Of a stretch of 64,000 bases of DNA, positions 17,108 through 25,944 are shown one piece after another; positions within the stretch are counted from its first letter, which is position 1; the number at the start of each line of letters is the position of its first letter. Source of the DNA: Foliamicus sp963666765. Lineage in GTDB: Bacteria; Pseudomonadota; Gammaproteobacteria; Steroidobacterales; Foliamicaceae. Below the pieces are notes generated by a model. It saw only the letters and a list, made by a program, of their open reading frames with translations, searched no databases and was not told the origin of the DNA. Position numbers and translations under genes: made by a program. The stretch spans positions 1,798,001 through 1,862,000 of the forward strand of contig OY762933.1 in assembly GCA_963666765.1 (NCBI GenBank). The letters are read 5' to 3'.

Positions 17108-17135
17108 AGTGTGCTGTCCCATGGGACAAAACACT
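17108..17135. promoter_or_regulatory. 28-bp dyad in the lptD/murU divergent control region
   Basis: The sequence AGTGT-GC-TGTCCCATGGGACA-AA-ACACT is a dyad of 12 of 14 matching positions, with a perfect 14-bp palindrome (17115-17128) at its centre. A further half-site GCTGTCCC occurs at 17146-17153. It lies 11 nt upstream of the lptD start and 44 nt upstream of the murU start, in a place where a repressor or activator could affect both genes. It could instead act as an RNA hairpin in the lptD leader. I do not recognise the binding protein. Confidence 0.5.
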
Positions 17136-17178
17136 TGCGCTCGGCGCTGTCCCGGCGACGGATTGCGGAGGAACTCTC

Positions 17179-17961
17179 ATGAACAAATCCTCACTTTACC
17201 TAAAAGCCCGCTTCCTGTGCGATCCGCGCCGGGTTTTCCAGCGTGCGAAAATCGCCGTGCGAAAAACCATGACGAGCAAGCGAAACGAGGGTCGGCCCGC
17301 GCGGGCGATGATTCTGGCGGCCGGCCGGGGCGAGCGCCTGCGGCCGTTGAGCGACCGCTTGCCCAAGGCGCTGATGGAAGTTGAAGGGCGAGCGCTGATT
17401 GAACACCTGCTGACGGCGCTGTCCGCTGCGGGCGTAGAGGAGGCGGTGGTCAATCTTTCCTGGCTCGGAGGAATGGTCCGCGCCAGACTCGGCGACGGGT
17501 CCGGCTATGGCCTGCGAATCCGCTACAGCGACGAAGGCGATTCGGCCCTGGAAACAGGCGGCGGCATCGCAAGGGCCTTGCCCCTGCTTGGAGAGGAGCC
17601 CTTCTGGGTGGTTAACGCCGATGTGCGCACCGATTTTTCTTTTGCGTTGAGCAACTTCCGGTCCGGGGACCTCGCCTGGCTCATGCTGGTGCCGAACCCG
17701 GCGCACCACCCGGCCGGCGACTTCCGCTTGAGCTCGGGGCGAGTCGGCAACGACCGCCCACGCCACACGTTCGCCGGCATCAGCGTGCTGGCGCCGGAAC
17801 TGTTCCGGGACGCCACGGAGGAACGTTTCGGACTCGCGTCCCTGTTGCGCGCGGCCGCCGATGAAGGGCGGATTGCGGGTACGCTTTACGAAGGTTACTG
17901 GGCGGACGCCGGCACCATCGAACGGCTGGAGGCCATCCGGCGCCGCCCGCCCGAAGGGTAG
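17179..17961 (+). CDS. murU: N-acetylmuramate-1-phosphate uridylyltransferase-like (MurU)
   Basis: 260 aa from ATG 17179, or 230 aa from ATG 17269. The nucleotidyltransferase domain begins at AMILAAGRGERLRPLS with the catalytic Lys in LPKALMEV, then ETGGGIARALPLLG and VVNADVRTDF. MurU makes UDP-MurNAc in the anhydro-muropeptide recycling pathway. The start is ambiguous: 17179 has an excellent Shine-Dalgarno (GGAGGAACTCTC-ATG) but adds 40 residues of basic, unconserved sequence before the domain; 17269 gives the usual family length but has no good Shine-Dalgarno. The kinase partner AmgK, usually encoded next to MurU, is not in the window. The 3' end overlaps convergent lipB by 67 bp. Confidence 0.85.
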   Translation: MNKSSLYLKARFLCDPRRVFQRAKIAVRKTMTSKRNEGRPARAMILAAGRGERLRPLSDRLPKALMEVEGRALIEHLLTALSAAGVEEAVVNLSWLGGMVRARLGDGSGYGLRIRYSDEGDSALETGGGIARALPLLGEEPFWVVNADVRTDFSFALSNFRSGDLAWLMLVPNPAHHPAGDFRLSSGRVGNDRPRHTFAGISVLAPELFRDATEERFGLASLLRAAADEGRIAGTLYEGYWADAGTIERLEAIRRRPPEG

Positions 17962-18611
17962 AGGCGGGACAAGAGGAAGGGCTGCAGTTCGGCGGCTGCG
18001 TCGGCGAGGTTTTCCGGGCCGCCCAGGCTTGCGAAATTGACCGCGTCAAGGCCCTCGAAGCCGCAGGGATTGATTCGCGAGAACGGGCCCAGGTCGCCGC
18101 AGACGTTCACGGCCATGCCGTGATAGGAGCATCCGCGCCGGATGCGCAGGCCGATGGCGGCCAGCTTGGCCCCGTCCACGTATACGCCGGGCGCGCCGGG
18201 CCGGCGGGATGCCTCTATTCCATGCGCCGCGGCGCATTCGATCACGGACTCTTCCAATGCGCAGACCAGGCTCCTGGGCCCGAGTCCGGCGCGGCGCAGG
18301 GACAGCAGCGGATAGACCATCAATTGACCCGGGCCATGGTAGGTGACCTGCCCGCCGCGGTCCGACTGTTCCACCGGAATGTCGCCGGGATCGAGGACAT
18401 GCGAGGGCCGGGTCTTGACGCCCAGGGTGAAGACCGGCGGATGTTCGCAAAACCAGATCTCGTCGCGCACCCCCTCGTCCCGTTCGCCGGTGAACCGCTG
18501 CATGCGTTCAACGGCCTCCCGCCAGGGCAGGCGCCCCAGCAACCTGATGCAGGCGGAGTCCGTGTCGTCTACTCGAACCACAAAAGGACGGAGTCCCGGG
18601 TACGCTGCCAC
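17895..18611 (-). CDS. lipB: octanoyl-[acyl-carrier-protein]:protein N-octanoyltransferase
   Basis: 238 aa from GTG 18611; a GTG 10 codons further in (18581) would reduce the overlap with dacA from 43 to 13 bp. LipB moves octanoate from ACP to lipoyl domains. Motifs: GGQVTYHGPGQLMVYPLL, the catalytic Lys in VDGAKLAAIGLR and catalytic Cys in INPCGFEG. Its 3' end overlaps murU on the opposite strand. It follows dacA directly; the small ybeD-type gene often found between them is absent. Confidence 0.96.
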   Translation of the reverse strand: MAAYPGLRPFVVRVDDTDSACIRLLGRLPWREAVERMQRFTGERDEGVRDEIWFCEHPPVFTLGVKTRPSHVLDPGDIPVEQSDRGGQVTYHGPGQLMVYPLLSLRRAGLGPRSLVCALEESVIECAAAHGIEASRRPGAPGVYVDGAKLAAIGLRIRRGCSYHGMAVNVCGDLGPFSRINPCGFEGLDAVNFASLGGPENLADAAAELQPFLLSRLYPSGGRRRMASSRSMVPASAQ

Positions 18612-19738
18612 AACCCCCCGGAAGGCACGGCGCGTTCGGGCACCAGCTCCAGTTTCGCAATGGTCTCGCCGTCATGGATCAGGGCGACCTGCCCGACCCG
18701 CTGACCGGCCCCGAGCGGCGCGATCAGGGGCTCGTCGAGAACAACCCTGGTCTCAATCCGCTCACTTGCGCGCTTGGGCAGTGTCATGACCACGCTGTCC
18801 TGAACTGTCAGGCCGACGACCGTATCCTCTCCCTTCCAGACGCGCGCCGATCCGAAATCGGCGCCGGCCTGGAGCAGCGTGCGGGTCTCGAAGTAGCGAA
18901 ACCCGTAGCTCAGCAGCCGCAAGGCGTCCTGGGAGCGCTGCGACTCGCTGGCCGCGCCCATGACCACCGCGATCAGGCGCATGTCGTCGCGCACCGCCGA
19001 GGCCACCAGGCAATAGCCCGCCGACTCGGTATGCCCGGTCTTAACGCCGTCCACCGTTGCGTCACGGGCAAGCAGGGTATTGCGGTTCGGCTGCCGAATG
19101 CCGTTCCAGGTGAACTCGCGCAGGGCGTGCATGCCGTACAGCGTGGGATAGTCCTGAATCATGGCGCGTGTCAGTACCGCCGTATCCATGGCGGTCGTGT
19201 AGTGGTTCTCGCCGGGCCAGCCGGTGGAATTCTCGAAATTCGTCCCTGTCATCCCCAGGCGTTGGGCGATGGCGTTCATCAGGATCGCAAAATCCTCCTC
19301 GGCGCCGGCCAGGTGCTCGGCCAGCGCAACGCTGGCGTCGTTGCCCGACTGCACGATCATCCCGAGCAGCAGGTTCTCCACGCTGACCCGGCTGTTCAGA
19401 TCGAGGAAAGTCCTCGATCCCTGCATGCGCCAGGCCTTCTCGCTGATGACCGCCTCTTCGTGCAGGGCCGCTTCACCCGTGGCCAGGGCCTCGAACACCG
19501 CGTAGGCGCTCATGATCTTGGTAATGCTCGCCGGTTCGACCCTCAGGTCCGGCTCGAGCGAAGCCAGGATGGTTCCCGTTTCCTGCTCCATGAGCACGAA
19601 GGAGGACACGTTCAGGGCAGGCGGCCCAGGCAGTTCGGCTACCGGCCGCGGGGACTGGGCGGCGGCGGTACCCGCGGCAAGGGCAGCCGCGAGCAGGATG
19701 GCCATCGCGCCGGACTTTCTCGTTGAATTCCTGATCAT
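18569..19738 (-). CDS. dacA: D-alanyl-D-alanine carboxypeptidase (PBP5/6 type)
   Basis: 389 aa from ATG 19738. Signal peptide residues 1-28 (cut near AAAQS). Penicillin-binding motifs: SITK (Ser71), SGN in IVQSGNDASV, and KTG in VDGVKTGHTESAG. A C-terminal beta domain is followed by an amphipathic end (LWQRTRDSVLLWFE) that anchors PBP5-type enzymes to the periplasmic face. It removes the terminal D-Ala from pentapeptide stems. It belongs to the wall-elongation operon that runs from mreB to lipB. Confidence 0.96.
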   Translation of the reverse strand: MIRNSTRKSGAMAILLAAALAAGTAAAQSPRPVAELPGPPALNVSSFVLMEQETGTILASLEPDLRVEPASITKIMSAYAVFEALATGEAALHEEAVISEKAWRMQGSRTFLDLNSRVSVENLLLGMIVQSGNDASVALAEHLAGAEEDFAILMNAIAQRLGMTGTNFENSTGWPGENHYTTAMDTAVLTRAMIQDYPTLYGMHALREFTWNGIRQPNRNTLLARDATVDGVKTGHTESAGYCLVASAVRDDMRLIAVVMGAASESQRSQDALRLLSYGFRYFETRTLLQAGADFGSARVWKGEDTVVGLTVQDSVVMTLPKRASERIETRVVLDEPLIAPLGAGQRVGQVALIHDGETIAKLELVPERAVPSGGLWQRTRDSVLLWFE

Positions 19739-19788
19739 GTTTCTTCTCGATCTCGTGTGAACGCACGCGGGATTTCGGGCCGCAGACT

Positions 19789-20547
19789 TCAGCCGGGCGG
19801 CGCGACACCCTGCACCCTGACGGTCCGGGAAATGCCGATGTCGGCCAATTGCCGCTTGAGCCGGGTGGCGTGCCTTGCATTGTCCAGCGGACCCACCCAC
19901 ACGGCATACACGCCGTTGCCCTTGCGGCGCAGATACACTCCCGAAATCCCCGCCTCCCGGATCCGGTAATAGAGCTTCGCGGCATTCTCGCGGTAGGCGA
20001 ATGCCCCGGTCTGCAGGTAGGCATAGGCGCCCGTCGCCGGCGACGGCTCCGGCGAACCGCCCGCCTCCAGCGCCTCGATACGGACCCTGGCCGTCCCACG
20101 CCGATACACGCCCAGTTCCCTTGCGGCGTTGTACGAAAGATCGATCACCCGGTCGTCCACGAAGGGACCGCGGTCGTTCACCCGCAACTCGGCGCTGCGG
20201 CCGTTCTCAAGATTGGTTACCCGCACGCGGGTCGGCAGGGGCAGAGTCTTGTGCGCGGCGGTCATGGCGTACATGTTGTAGGGCTCGCCCATGGCGGTAG
20301 GCTTGCCGTGAAAGTCCTCGCCGTACCAGGATGCGATCCCGGTTTCCACGAACCCTTCGGCCGAGACCAGCGGGCAGTAAGTCTGCCCGAACTGGTCGTA
20401 GCAGTCCTGTCCGGGACGGCCGCCGGACGAACCGCCCCAGGGCACGCCCACCATGTCTCTGATTGCCGAACACCCGGGTGCAAGAATCATGCAGCCCGTA
20501 AGGAGCAGCACCTGCCCCAGTGTCGTGTCACGCCTGTATCGTCGCAT
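19789..20547 (-). CDS. rlpA: septal-ring lipoprotein RlpA (lytic transglycosylase)
   Basis: 252 aa from ATG 20547. Lipobox near residue 26 (ILAPGC). The double-psi beta-barrel domain contains ASWYGEDFHGKPTAMGEPYNM in two conserved parts, HKTLPLPTRVRVTNL and VNDRGPF, which hold the residues tied to transglycosylase activity on denuded glycan. A C-terminal SPOR domain (AYLQTGAFAYRENA to the end) should target it to division sites. It lies 16 nt after mltB and about 50 nt before dacA. Confidence 0.95.
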   Translation of the reverse strand: MRRYRRDTTLGQVLLLTGCMILAPGCSAIRDMVGVPWGGSSGGRPGQDCYDQFGQTYCPLVSAEGFVETGIASWYGEDFHGKPTAMGEPYNMYAMTAAHKTLPLPTRVRVTNLENGRSAELRVNDRGPFVDDRVIDLSYNAARELGVYRRGTARVRIEALEAGGSPEPSPATGAYAYLQTGAFAYRENAAKLYYRIREAGISGVYLRRKGNGVYAVWVGPLDNARHATRLKRQLADIGISRTVRVQGVAPPG

Positions 20548-20563
20548 CAGAGCGAGCGTAGAG

Positions 20564-21538
20564 TCATCCCGTGTCCGTGGAGATGATGGCCTGTCCGAGC
20601 TGGTGCACCACCAGCGCATACATATAGCTGCGGTTGTAGCGTGTGATCACGTAGAAGTTCGGCAGCGCCAGCCAGTACTCGGGACCGGCCGCGCCCTGCA
20701 TCAGCAACAGGCCGGCAGGGGTTTCATCCGGCAGGTCGCCGTCAAAGAGGACGCCGGCCGATCGCAGTGCGCCCAGCGTGGTGGGCGGAGACAGGCCGCG
20801 TTCCTGGGGAATGGCCGTGCTGCCTTCGGCCAGGGCCGCGGGCATAGCCACCGGCCCGCCGCGGCGCCAGCCGTGGTCGCTCAGGTAGCCGGCCACACTG
20901 CTGAGCACGTCGCGCCAGTTGGAGAACAGGTCGCGCCTGCCGTCGCCGTCACCATCTACCGCATAGCGGCGGTAGCTCGACGGAATGAACTGGGCGCGCC
21001 CCATGGCGCCCGCGTACGACCCCATGACCTGGGCCGCATCCAGCGCATCCTCGTTGTGCAGCACCAGAAAGTCCTTCAATTCCCGGCGGAAGAAATCGCC
21101 GCGCCGGGGATGATGAAACGCCAGCGTGGCCAGCGAGTCCAGCACCAGGTGCCTGCCGGTAATCCGTCCGTAGCGGGTCTCCACACCCAGAATGCCCAGC
21201 ACTACGGAGGCCGGGACGCCGGTATCGCTTTCAACTTTCGCCAGCGACCCGGAATGCAGCCTTGAGAAGGCCTTGCCCGAGGAAATTCTTCCTGAGTCCA
21301 TGAATATCGCCCGGTAATCGCGCCATTCCACCGTGCGCTCCGGGGCGCGGCTCATGGCTTCGATCACTTCGGGACGGAACTGCGCGGAGGCCAGCAGTTC
21401 GCTGGCGTCGTCACGGTCCAGACCCTCATCGCGCACGACTTCGTCGATGAACGCGCTGATTGAGGGGTCGTCCAGATCCATGGCGCCCGCCGCGAACGGC
21501 GCGCTCAGGGCTGCAAGAAGGAGAAATTTGCGCAACAC
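20564..21538 (-). CDS. mltB: membrane-bound lytic murein transglycosylase B
   Basis: 324 aa. Signal peptide MLRKFLLLAALSAPFAAGA has no lipobox, so the enzyme is probably soluble periplasmic, unlike E. coli MltB. Catalytic Glu120 lies in GILGVETRYGR; GRAQFIPSSYRRYAVDGDGDG and DVLSSVAGYLSDHGW are family blocks. It cleaves the MurNAc-GlcNAc bond with anhydro ring formation, and the products feed the recycling route served by MurU. Seven nucleotides separate it from rodA. Confidence 0.96.
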   Translation of the reverse strand: MLRKFLLLAALSAPFAAGAMDLDDPSISAFIDEVVRDEGLDRDDASELLASAQFRPEVIEAMSRAPERTVEWRDYRAIFMDSGRISSGKAFSRLHSGSLAKVESDTGVPASVVLGILGVETRYGRITGRHLVLDSLATLAFHHPRRGDFFRRELKDFLVLHNEDALDAAQVMGSYAGAMGRAQFIPSSYRRYAVDGDGDGRRDLFSNWRDVLSSVAGYLSDHGWRRGGPVAMPAALAEGSTAIPQERGLSPPTTLGALRSAGVLFDGDLPDETPAGLLLMQGAAGPEYWLALPNFYVITRYNRSYMYALVVHQLGQAIISTDTG

Positions 21539-21545
21539 GGGCAGA

Positions 21546-22655
21546 CTAACGGGCGAGATAGCGTCGATCAGAACGAATGGCCATGAGGATACCGAAGCCG
21601 GCCAGGAAAGTCACATTGGCGCTTCCGGCCACACTTACAAGCGGCAGCGGCAATCCTACCACCGGCAGAAGCCCGGTGGTCATGACCGCGTTCAACGCAA
21701 AACCCAAGAAAAATCCGATCGCAAGGCTGGCGGACAGGACCCGCGAGAAGCGCCCCTGGGCGGCGAACGCGATTTGCAGCATGCGCACTGCAACGGCCAT
21801 GAACAGCAGCATCGCCACAACCACGCCGACAAATCCGAATTCCTCGCTGATGACCGAAAAAATAAAGTCCGTAGTGGGTTCCGGAAGAAATCCGAACTGC
21901 GCCTGGCTGCTCTGCATATAACCCTTGCCGAAGGCGCCGCCCGAGCCGATGGCGATCTTCGACTGAATGATGTGATAGCCGGCGCCCAGGGGGTCGGACT
22001 CCGGATTCAGCAGACTCAGGATTCGCTGGCGCTGGTAATCGCGCAGACTGACCCACAGCGCCGGAATCGCGAGAAAGCCGAGTATTGCGCCGCCATATAT
22101 GAATTTGCGGCTGAGGCCGGCCAGAAGCAGGGCGATGAAGCCGAAACAGCCGATCACCACCGCGGTTCCCAGGTCGGGCTGTTGAAGGACCAGAATGACG
22201 GGCCCCACTATCAGCGCCAGCGCCGCCAGGGTTTTCAGAAAGCCGGGGCGGTCCCGCGAGCTGTGGAAGAAATGAGCGAGCATCAGCGGCGCCGCCAGCT
22301 TGGCGAACTCGGACGGCTGAAAGCGTATCCCCAGGTCCAGCCAGCGGCGGGCCCCGCCTCCTTCCTCGCCCACCAGCAGTACCAGGACCAGGAGGATGAG
22401 TACCGCGCCGTATGCCCAGGGTGCGGCACGGGCCATGAACCGGGGAGTGACCTGGGCGAAAACCAGCATCAGCCCGAGTCCGATCAGCAGGCGCGAAACC
22501 TGGAAGAGCACGACGTCCCCGCTGCCGCCGGATGCACTGTACAGAACCGCCAGCCCGGCCGAGATCAGCAGCATGAGCCAGACCAGCAGCCAGCCGTCCA
22601 GCTTCAGGCGCTGCAGCACGCCCATGCCCTGACGAGTCGCTTCCAGAGTGTTCAT
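21546..22655 (-). CDS. rodA: peptidoglycan glycosyltransferase RodA (SEDS)
   Basis: 369 aa, about ten membrane segments. SEDS motifs include GAGYHIIQSKIAIGSGG, the Asp-containing loop after FLPEPTTDFIFSVISEEFG, and GLPLPLVSVAGSA near the end. It polymerises lipid II during rod elongation with PBP2; its start overlaps the mrdA stop by ATGA, so the two partners are translationally coupled. Confidence 0.97.
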   Translation of the reverse strand: MNTLEATRQGMGVLQRLKLDGWLLVWLMLLISAGLAVLYSASGGSGDVVLFQVSRLLIGLGLMLVFAQVTPRFMARAAPWAYGAVLILLVLVLLVGEEGGGARRWLDLGIRFQPSEFAKLAAPLMLAHFFHSSRDRPGFLKTLAALALIVGPVILVLQQPDLGTAVVIGCFGFIALLLAGLSRKFIYGGAILGFLAIPALWVSLRDYQRQRILSLLNPESDPLGAGYHIIQSKIAIGSGGAFGKGYMQSSQAQFGFLPEPTTDFIFSVISEEFGFVGVVVAMLLFMAVAVRMLQIAFAAQGRFSRVLSASLAIGFFLGFALNAVMTTGLLPVVGLPLPLVSVAGSANVTFLAGFGILMAIRSDRRYLAR

Positions 22656-24532
22656 TGCGCCTGCGCAACCCGATCGGGCGGCGCATTGCCCGCGAGATAG
22701 GTATCCAGGAGGCGGCTGGCCACCTCAGCGGCCGCGCCGGATCCCGAGCCGCCGTTCTCCACAATCACCGCAAGCGCGATGACGGGTTCGTGAACCGGGG
22801 CGAAGGCCACGAACAGCGAATGATCCCGGAACCGTTCCTCGACCTCCTCGGGGACCTGCGTGTCGTCCTGCGGCAATGCTGTCACCTGCGACGTTCCGGT
22901 TTTCCCCGCTATCCGGAAGTCCAGCGCTGCACCCGTCGCCCTGGCCGTTCCGCGCGGGCCGTGCACAACGGCAACCATGGAATCGACGACCGTTCGCCAG
23001 TGTTCCGCCGCTTCCGGGGCAAGCGCGCCGGTCTGTAACGGCGGCATCCGAACCAGGCTCCCGTCTACCGGATCCCGGATGGCCTCGACCAGCCGGGGCT
23101 TGTAGCGCCGTCCCCGCATCGCAAGCTGCGCGACGGCCTGCGCGAGCTGCAGTGGCGTGACGGTGAGGTATCCCTGCCCTATGCCTGCGACCACGGTATC
23201 GCCGGGAAACCAGGGACGCTGCGCGGGGTCGCTGAAATTGGCGCGTTTCCAGGCCCTGGAAGGAACGATTCCGGCTCCCTCGCCGGCCACGTCCAAGCCC
23301 GTCGGCGAACCGAAACCGAATTGAACGAGACTGTCGTGCAGCCCCTCTACATTCATATCACGCGCCAACCGGTAGAAGTACACGTCGCAGGACTGCGCGA
23401 TGGCGTCGTGCAGGTTCATGGCGCCATGACCCTCGCGCTTCCAGTCCCGAAACAGACGCCTGCTGCCGGGCAGCCGGAAGCTCCCCCAGCAATTGATGGT
23501 CTGGTCGGCTTCCCGGTGGCCGGAAGTCAGGGCGGAGAACGCCAGCATGGGCTTGATGGTCGAACCGGGAGGATATGCGCCGCGCACCGCCCGGTTGAAC
23601 ATGGGCCGGTCGGTATTGCGGTTCAATTCGGCAAAGGTGTCCCGGTTCATACCGGAAACGAAATCGTTGGGATCGAACGCCGGACTGCTGACCAGGGCCA
23701 GAACCCCGCCGTCATTGGGATCGATCGCGACTACCGCGCCGCGACGCGAATCCATGGCGTCGTACGCTTCCGTCTGAAGACTTCTGTCAATCGACAGGAA
23801 CAGGTCGGCACCCGGCTCGGGTTCCAGTTCACGCGTGCGCGACAGCGGCCGACCGTACGCATTGGTAACCACCCTTTCGCTGCCGGCCATACCGCGCAGG
23901 TAGTCCTCGTAACTTCCCTCCACGCCGGTCTTGCCGATATGGGGTATTCCTGCGTACTGAGCAGGGTCCAGTCGCTCCTTGTCCTCGGCGCTTACCGCGG
24001 TCACATAACCCAGGCCGTGAGCGCCGGCCGCGCCCAGCGGATACTCTCTGAGGAGCAGTCCTTCAATATCCACGCCGGCGAACCGGTGGCGGACAACGGC
24101 AAACCTGGCGACCAGATCATCACTCAGCCGGGTTCTGATCGGGACGGCCTCAAAGGGCTGTGAACGCATTGAAAAATCAATCAGCTCGGACTGGTTCTCC
24201 GGCTTGAGAATCCCGGATTGCGCGAGGCGTCCGAGCGTGGCGGTCAGATCATCGACCTGTTCCGGGACCAGGATCAGCCGGAATGCGGCGCGGTTGGCCA
24301 CGATCGCCTCGCCGTTGCGATCGAGGATGATTCCGCGCCGGGGCGGAACCTTGCGGCCCTGCACCTGGTTGCCGAGCGCCTGCCCGGCGTAATAACCGTG
24401 TTGCGCCAACTGCAGGTAGCTGAGCCGGGCAAGAAGCACCAGCGACAACAGCCCCAGCAGGAAAACCATATAGGTCGCCCGCCGAACCAGCGTACCCTCT
24501 CCGACCTGTTCGCTGTTCGGTCTGATCGCCAT
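22652..24532 (-). CDS. mrdA: penicillin-binding protein 2 (elongation transpeptidase)
   Basis: 626 aa. One N-terminal membrane helix (about 17-37), a pedestal dimerisation domain with GNQVQGRKVPPRRGIILDRN, and a C-terminal transpeptidase domain. Active-site motifs: STIK in YPPGSTIKPML, SCD in IAQSCDVYFYR, and KTG in IAGKTGTSQV. It cross-links nascent glycan made by RodA. It is followed by rodA with overlapping codons and preceded by mreD with an 18-nt gap. Confidence 0.97.
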   Translation of the reverse strand: MAIRPNSEQVGEGTLVRRATYMVFLLGLLSLVLLARLSYLQLAQHGYYAGQALGNQVQGRKVPPRRGIILDRNGEAIVANRAAFRLILVPEQVDDLTATLGRLAQSGILKPENQSELIDFSMRSQPFEAVPIRTRLSDDLVARFAVVRHRFAGVDIEGLLLREYPLGAAGAHGLGYVTAVSAEDKERLDPAQYAGIPHIGKTGVEGSYEDYLRGMAGSERVVTNAYGRPLSRTRELEPEPGADLFLSIDRSLQTEAYDAMDSRRGAVVAIDPNDGGVLALVSSPAFDPNDFVSGMNRDTFAELNRNTDRPMFNRAVRGAYPPGSTIKPMLAFSALTSGHREADQTINCWGSFRLPGSRRLFRDWKREGHGAMNLHDAIAQSCDVYFYRLARDMNVEGLHDSLVQFGFGSPTGLDVAGEGAGIVPSRAWKRANFSDPAQRPWFPGDTVVAGIGQGYLTVTPLQLAQAVAQLAMRGRRYKPRLVEAIRDPVDGSLVRMPPLQTGALAPEAAEHWRTVVDSMVAVVHGPRGTARATGAALDFRIAGKTGTSQVTALPQDDTQVPEEVEERFRDHSLFVAFAPVHEPVIALAVIVENGGSGSGAAAEVASRLLDTYLAGNAPPDRVAQAQ

Positions 24533-24550
24533 GCCGGGAATCCGGGAAGC

Positions 24551-25006
24551 CTAGACCTTGAGGAAAAGGAACGCGATCAGGATCAGCACGCCCCCGCTCA
24601 TCAGGCTGCTGACTATAGCGGCCCATGAACCAGCGTAATCGAACCAGCCGCCGATCAGCGCTACCACACTCAGGTACACCGTCATCATCAGCAAGGCCAG
24701 AAGGAATCTGAGCCAGGGCGGCGACGAGACGATCCAGTGGCGCGTATTCGAAGCCAGGAAAACCAGCAGGGTGGCCGCCAGCGCGTGCAGACCGAGCGGT
24801 GAGCCCACCAGCAGGTCCTGAAGCAGCCCGGCGGCGGCCGCCACCGCCAGCCGGGCATCCTCCGGCGCGGCAAGCACCAGCCAGATCAGTGCGACTGCCA
24901 ACCAGGGAGGCTGCCACAGGCCCAGGAGTTGCGGCAGCGGCACGACGCTCAGCAGCAACGCCGCGCCCAGCAGCGAGTAATTCCGCGCAACGGCGACCTC
25001 AGTCAT
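24551..25006 (-). CDS. mreD: rod shape-determining protein MreD
   Basis: 151 aa with five or six predicted membrane segments (for example WLAVALIWLVLAAP and LMMTVYLSVVALIGGWF). Length matches the family (about 160). It connects MreC to the RodA-PBP2 complex. The ATG overlaps the mreC stop (25003-25006). Sequence conservation in this family is low, so the call relies strongly on position between mreC and mrdA. Confidence 0.93.
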   Translation of the reverse strand: MTEVAVARNYSLLGAALLLSVVPLPQLLGLWQPPWLAVALIWLVLAAPEDARLAVAAAAGLLQDLLVGSPLGLHALAATLLVFLASNTRHWIVSSPPWLRFLLALLMMTVYLSVVALIGGWFDYAGSWAAIVSSLMSGGVLILIAFLFLKV

Positions 25007-25923
25007 GACCCTGCGGCCGCGGCGGCGGCCGGCTCTTCATCCGCCGGGGTGGGGTCCCCGCCCGGCGGCAACGGTTCCGAACGCAGCAACAGCACCTGGC
25101 GCGGACTCTCGAGGTTGGCCGACGGCGACACGAACGCCTCCAGGAAGGCCTGGCCCGACGAATTGCGTACGTCCTCCACTACGCCGACCCGCAACCCGGC
25201 AGGGAACAGGCCACCGGTGCCGGCGCTGACCACCGTATCTCCCCGAACCACGTCGGCATGGGTCGGCACAAAGGGCAACAGCAGGCGATGGTCCCTGCGG
25301 CCCGTGCCCAGGGCAATCACCTGCAGCCCCGTGCGTTCGAACATCACGGGCAGGGCATGATTGGCGTCGCTGATCAGCAGCGCCTCGGAAGTAACCAGAT
25401 AATCGCGGGTAACCTGGCCGACCACCCCGCCGGCATCGACCACCGGCTGACCGATATAGGCCCCCTGCCGACTGCCTCTGTTCAGGGTCACCCGGTGGCG
25501 GGAGGGGTCCGGATTTCCGGGCAGCGTTTCCGCCGTGAGATTGTCGGAGCCGAGCTGGGCGTTAAGCGTATGCAGCGAACGAAGCGCTTCGTTCTCGGCC
25601 TCAAGCGATGCCATTTGCTGCAGGTTCACGTCCTGCCGCAAAAGGCGCGCGCGCAGTTCCCGGTTTTCGCGCATAAGAGAGGACTGTTCGCGGAAATATC
25701 CCTGCACCCCGCGGAAGCTGCCGGAAAAGAAACGCACAGTGGCCTGCACCGGCACGTTGACCAGTTCGCCGATCCCTCGCACCTTCTGGACGGCCGGAAC
25801 GTTCGCCTCGACGACCAGCAGGCTGAAACTCAGCAGGCAGATCAGCAGGCACTCGCCCGCCCGGCTCGGACCTTTGCGCCGCCGGAAGCGGTCCGACCTG
25901 ATCGTTGCGGTCGCGCGGGTCAC
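25003..25923 (-). CDS. mreC: rod shape-determining protein MreC
   Basis: 306 aa. An N-terminal membrane helix (about residues 22-40), then a coiled coil (REQSSLMRENRELRARLLR region), then two beta-barrel domains (GAYIGQPVVDAGGVVGQV; HADVVRGDTVVSAGTGGLFP). The C-terminal 40 residues are Pro/Ala-rich low complexity. It forms periplasmic filaments that activate PBP2. Located 21 nt after mreB. Confidence 0.96.
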   Translation of the reverse strand: MTRATATIRSDRFRRRKGPSRAGECLLICLLSFSLLVVEANVPAVQKVRGIGELVNVPVQATVRFFSGSFRGVQGYFREQSSLMRENRELRARLLRQDVNLQQMASLEAENEALRSLHTLNAQLGSDNLTAETLPGNPDPSRHRVTLNRGSRQGAYIGQPVVDAGGVVGQVTRDYLVTSEALLISDANHALPVMFERTGLQVIALGTGRRDHRLLLPFVPTHADVVRGDTVVSAGTGGLFPAGLRVGVVEDVRNSSGQAFLEAFVSPSANLESPRQVLLLRSEPLPPGGDPTPADEEPAAAAAAGS

Positions 25924-25944
25924 GGCGCTACCCCATCGGACCCC

